22,610 bases of DNA from CAZUEG01 sp043798775. Its GTDB lineage: Bacteria > Patescibacteriota > Minisyncoccia > Minisyncoccales > GWA2-46-15. The notes below the pieces were generated by a model. It had not been told where the DNA came from, did not search any database, and saw only the letters and a list, made by a program, of their open reading frames with translations. The stretch covers positions 1 to 22,610 of the forward strand of contig JAZDOL010000004.1 in NCBI GenBank assembly GCA_043798775.1, given 5' to 3'. The position numbers and the translations under genes were made by a program. Positions 21,877 through 22,610 of this stretch are shown piece by piece (positions within the stretch are counted from its first letter, which is position 1; each line of letters begins with the position of its first letter).

Positions 21877-22154
21877 AAACAAAAATCGAAACATTAGAGA
21901 CCCTGCATGACTACACGCTCGAAGACATCGTGAGGGGAGAAATAAAAGTCAGAGTCCACGACGGCAAAAAAGACACTGACATCCTCGACGGCTTCCAAAA
22001 AAAGGGAGCGATGGGATTCATGGACGTGACCAAGAAAGACTACATCGAGGAGCAGGAGAAAGAGACCGCACGGCTGAAGGGAGTGCTTCAGACCATAGAT
22101 AAATTAATCGAAGAAGAAAATGGCATACGAAACCAATCCGAAAAAAAATCCTGA
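21873..22154 (+). CDS. Hypothetical acidic/basic helical protein
   Basis: 93 residues, starting in an ATGA overlap with the nuclease gene. Charged throughout, with YTLEDIVRGEIKVRVHDGKK, MGFMDVTKKDYIEEQEKE and a C-terminal helix (LKGVLQTIDKLIEEE) that may be a coiled coil. No family recognised. The end overlaps the next ORF by 35 bp. Operon membership is the only clue to its role. Confidence 0.6.
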   Translation: MKTKIETLETLHDYTLEDIVRGEIKVRVHDGKKDTDILDGFQKKGAMGFMDVTKKDYIEEQEKETARLKGVLQTIDKLIEEENGIRNQSEKKS

Positions 22155-22359
22155 AGCCCGCAGAAAGAACAGAGGCAAGCTGATCGGGGGCGTTTTTATT
22201 CCTGCCGATCTCTTAGCCGAAGCCCAGAAAAGAAGGATCGGGCTCATGCAGAAAGAAGCAGTCCACCAGGCATTCAGCAGGCTTCCGTTCTGGATGAGAA
22301 TCTGGTGGAGATTAAAATTTTGGATCACAAACTTATGGAAAAAATCGCAATCAAAATAG
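22120..22359 (+). CDS. Hypothetical small basic protein
   Basis: 79 residues. Strongly basic N-terminus (NPKKNPEARRKNRGKLIGG), a short VFIPADLLAEAQKRR segment, and a C-terminal Trp-rich stretch (FWMRIWWRLKFWITNLWKK) that could bind membranes or form an amphipathic helix. It overlaps the preceding ORF by 35 bp and the ParB-like gene by 25 bp. No family recognised. Confidence 0.5.
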   Translation: MAYETNPKKNPEARRKNRGKLIGGVFIPADLLAEAQKRRIGLMQKEAVHQAFSRLPFWMRIWWRLKFWITNLWKKSQSK

Positions 22360-22610
22360 CGGACTTAAAGTTCGCAAATTATAATCCGCGGGAGATCACC
22401 AAAGACGACATCGTCGCCCTTAAAAAATCGATAGAGAGATTCGGGCTGAGAGGCATCATCACAGTCAACCAGCGTAAAGGCAGAGAAGGAATAATCGTCG
22501 GCGGGAACATGACTGTCATGACCTTAAAAGAAATGGGCTGGGAAGCAATTCCCGAAAAGAGCGTGGACTTTGTCGACCTCTCGGAAAAAGAAGAAAAGGC
22601 ATTGAGCCTC
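22335..22610 (+). CDS. ParB-like nuclease-domain protein, cut by the window end
   Basis: The first 92 residues only. The frame opens at ATG 22335 and is still open at 22610. The start (IKIADLKFANYNPREIT), then ALKKSIERFGLRGIITVN, GIIVGGNMTVMTLKEMGW and VDLSEKEEKALSL, follows the ParB/Srx N-terminal domain of phage and plasmid proteins. There the usual strand-end motif is GGHQRL, here GGNMTV. Such domains often precede a DNA methyltransferase or a DNA-binding part in phages, which would lie outside the window. Confidence 0.75.
   Translation, partial: MEKIAIKIADLKFANYNPREITKDDIVALKKSIERFGLRGIITVNQRKGREGIIVGGNMTVMTLKEMGWEAIPEKSVDFVDLSEKEEKALSL

Larger units (their letters stand above)
17974..22610. 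mobile_element. Probable integrated phage-like element (left part)
   Basis: Codon use changes visibly from ATT/TTA/GAT-rich to ATC/CTC/GAC/GAG-rich. Genes are short, co-oriented and joined by ATGA overlaps at 18330, 21033, 21571 and 21873. The content is Sak4-like recombination ATPase, replication-O-like protein, nuclease and ParB-like protein. No integrase or structural gene is visible, and the right boundary is outside the window. The left boundary is placed after secA-tail fragment 5 by inference. Confidence 0.65.

Noticed and set aside
18166..22610. Reassigned UGA (Gly, code 25, or Trp) for the whole element
   Set aside because: Other genes in the block end at UGA at the expected places, often in ATGA overlaps, so a general reassignment would fuse unrelated proteins.

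Overview
The window looks like a chromosomal segment of a Candidate Phyla Radiation (Patescibacteria, Parcubacteria-like) bacterium. The evidence is an AT-rich host part, almost no Shine-Dalgarno sequences, very large secreted proteins ending in a short peptidoglycan-binding-like domain, intergenic hairpin repeats, and standard use of TAA, TAG and TGA as stops. No gene on the minus strand is convincing. This placement is inferred from gene style, not from a marker-gene tree.

Layout. (1) 1-11309 is a cell-surface block: a membrane-bound FlaA1/CapD-type nucleotide-sugar dehydratase, a Wzz-like chain-length protein, a secreted zinc metalloprotease, and a 2117-residue multidomain surface protein. 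The last two share a homologous C-terminal domain of about 80 residues preceded by a coiled coil, so they are probably anchored in the same way. (2) 11310-13277 holds murB and a 15-residue lysine-rich ORF, embedded in unusually structured non-coding DNA: a possible small RNA, a 134-nt nested inverted-repeat element, a hairpin leader in front of murB, and two strong terminators. (3) 13278-17973 begins with secA. Downstream of secA lie five orphan copies of its last coding segment (the SEC-C zinc-binding tail), spread over 2.2 kb and interleaved with hairpin repeats, a HIT-family gene and an AAA/DUF4143 ATPase gene. (4) From about 17974 to the right edge the codon use shifts to C/G-ending codons. 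Genes are packed with ATGA overlaps, and there is a phage-type replication/recombination module: a broken zinc-finger gene, a small membrane protein, a Sak4-like RecA-fold ATPase, a replication-O-like protein with a long palindrome inside its gene, a KH-domain protein, a PD-(D/E)XK-like nuclease and a ParB-like protein cut by the window end. This is probably an integrated phage or related element whose right end lies outside.

The most unusual signal is the array of secA tail copies. Three glycine-type copies encode almost the same peptide (DGSGKKYK-x-CHG) with synonymous differences at most codons. This indicates that each evolved as a working secA end before being displaced. The simplest working model is that the 3' end of secA is a repeatedly used integration or recombination site, where each incoming segment brought a new tail and pushed the old one downstream. 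Other points for follow-up are a candidate H-type pseudoknot inside the phage-like operon, an in-frame UGA at a likely zinc-ligand cysteine codon, an inverted repeat running from the -10 box into the start codon of the ATPase gene, and a set of promoter-like sites that all have a 16-bp spacer.
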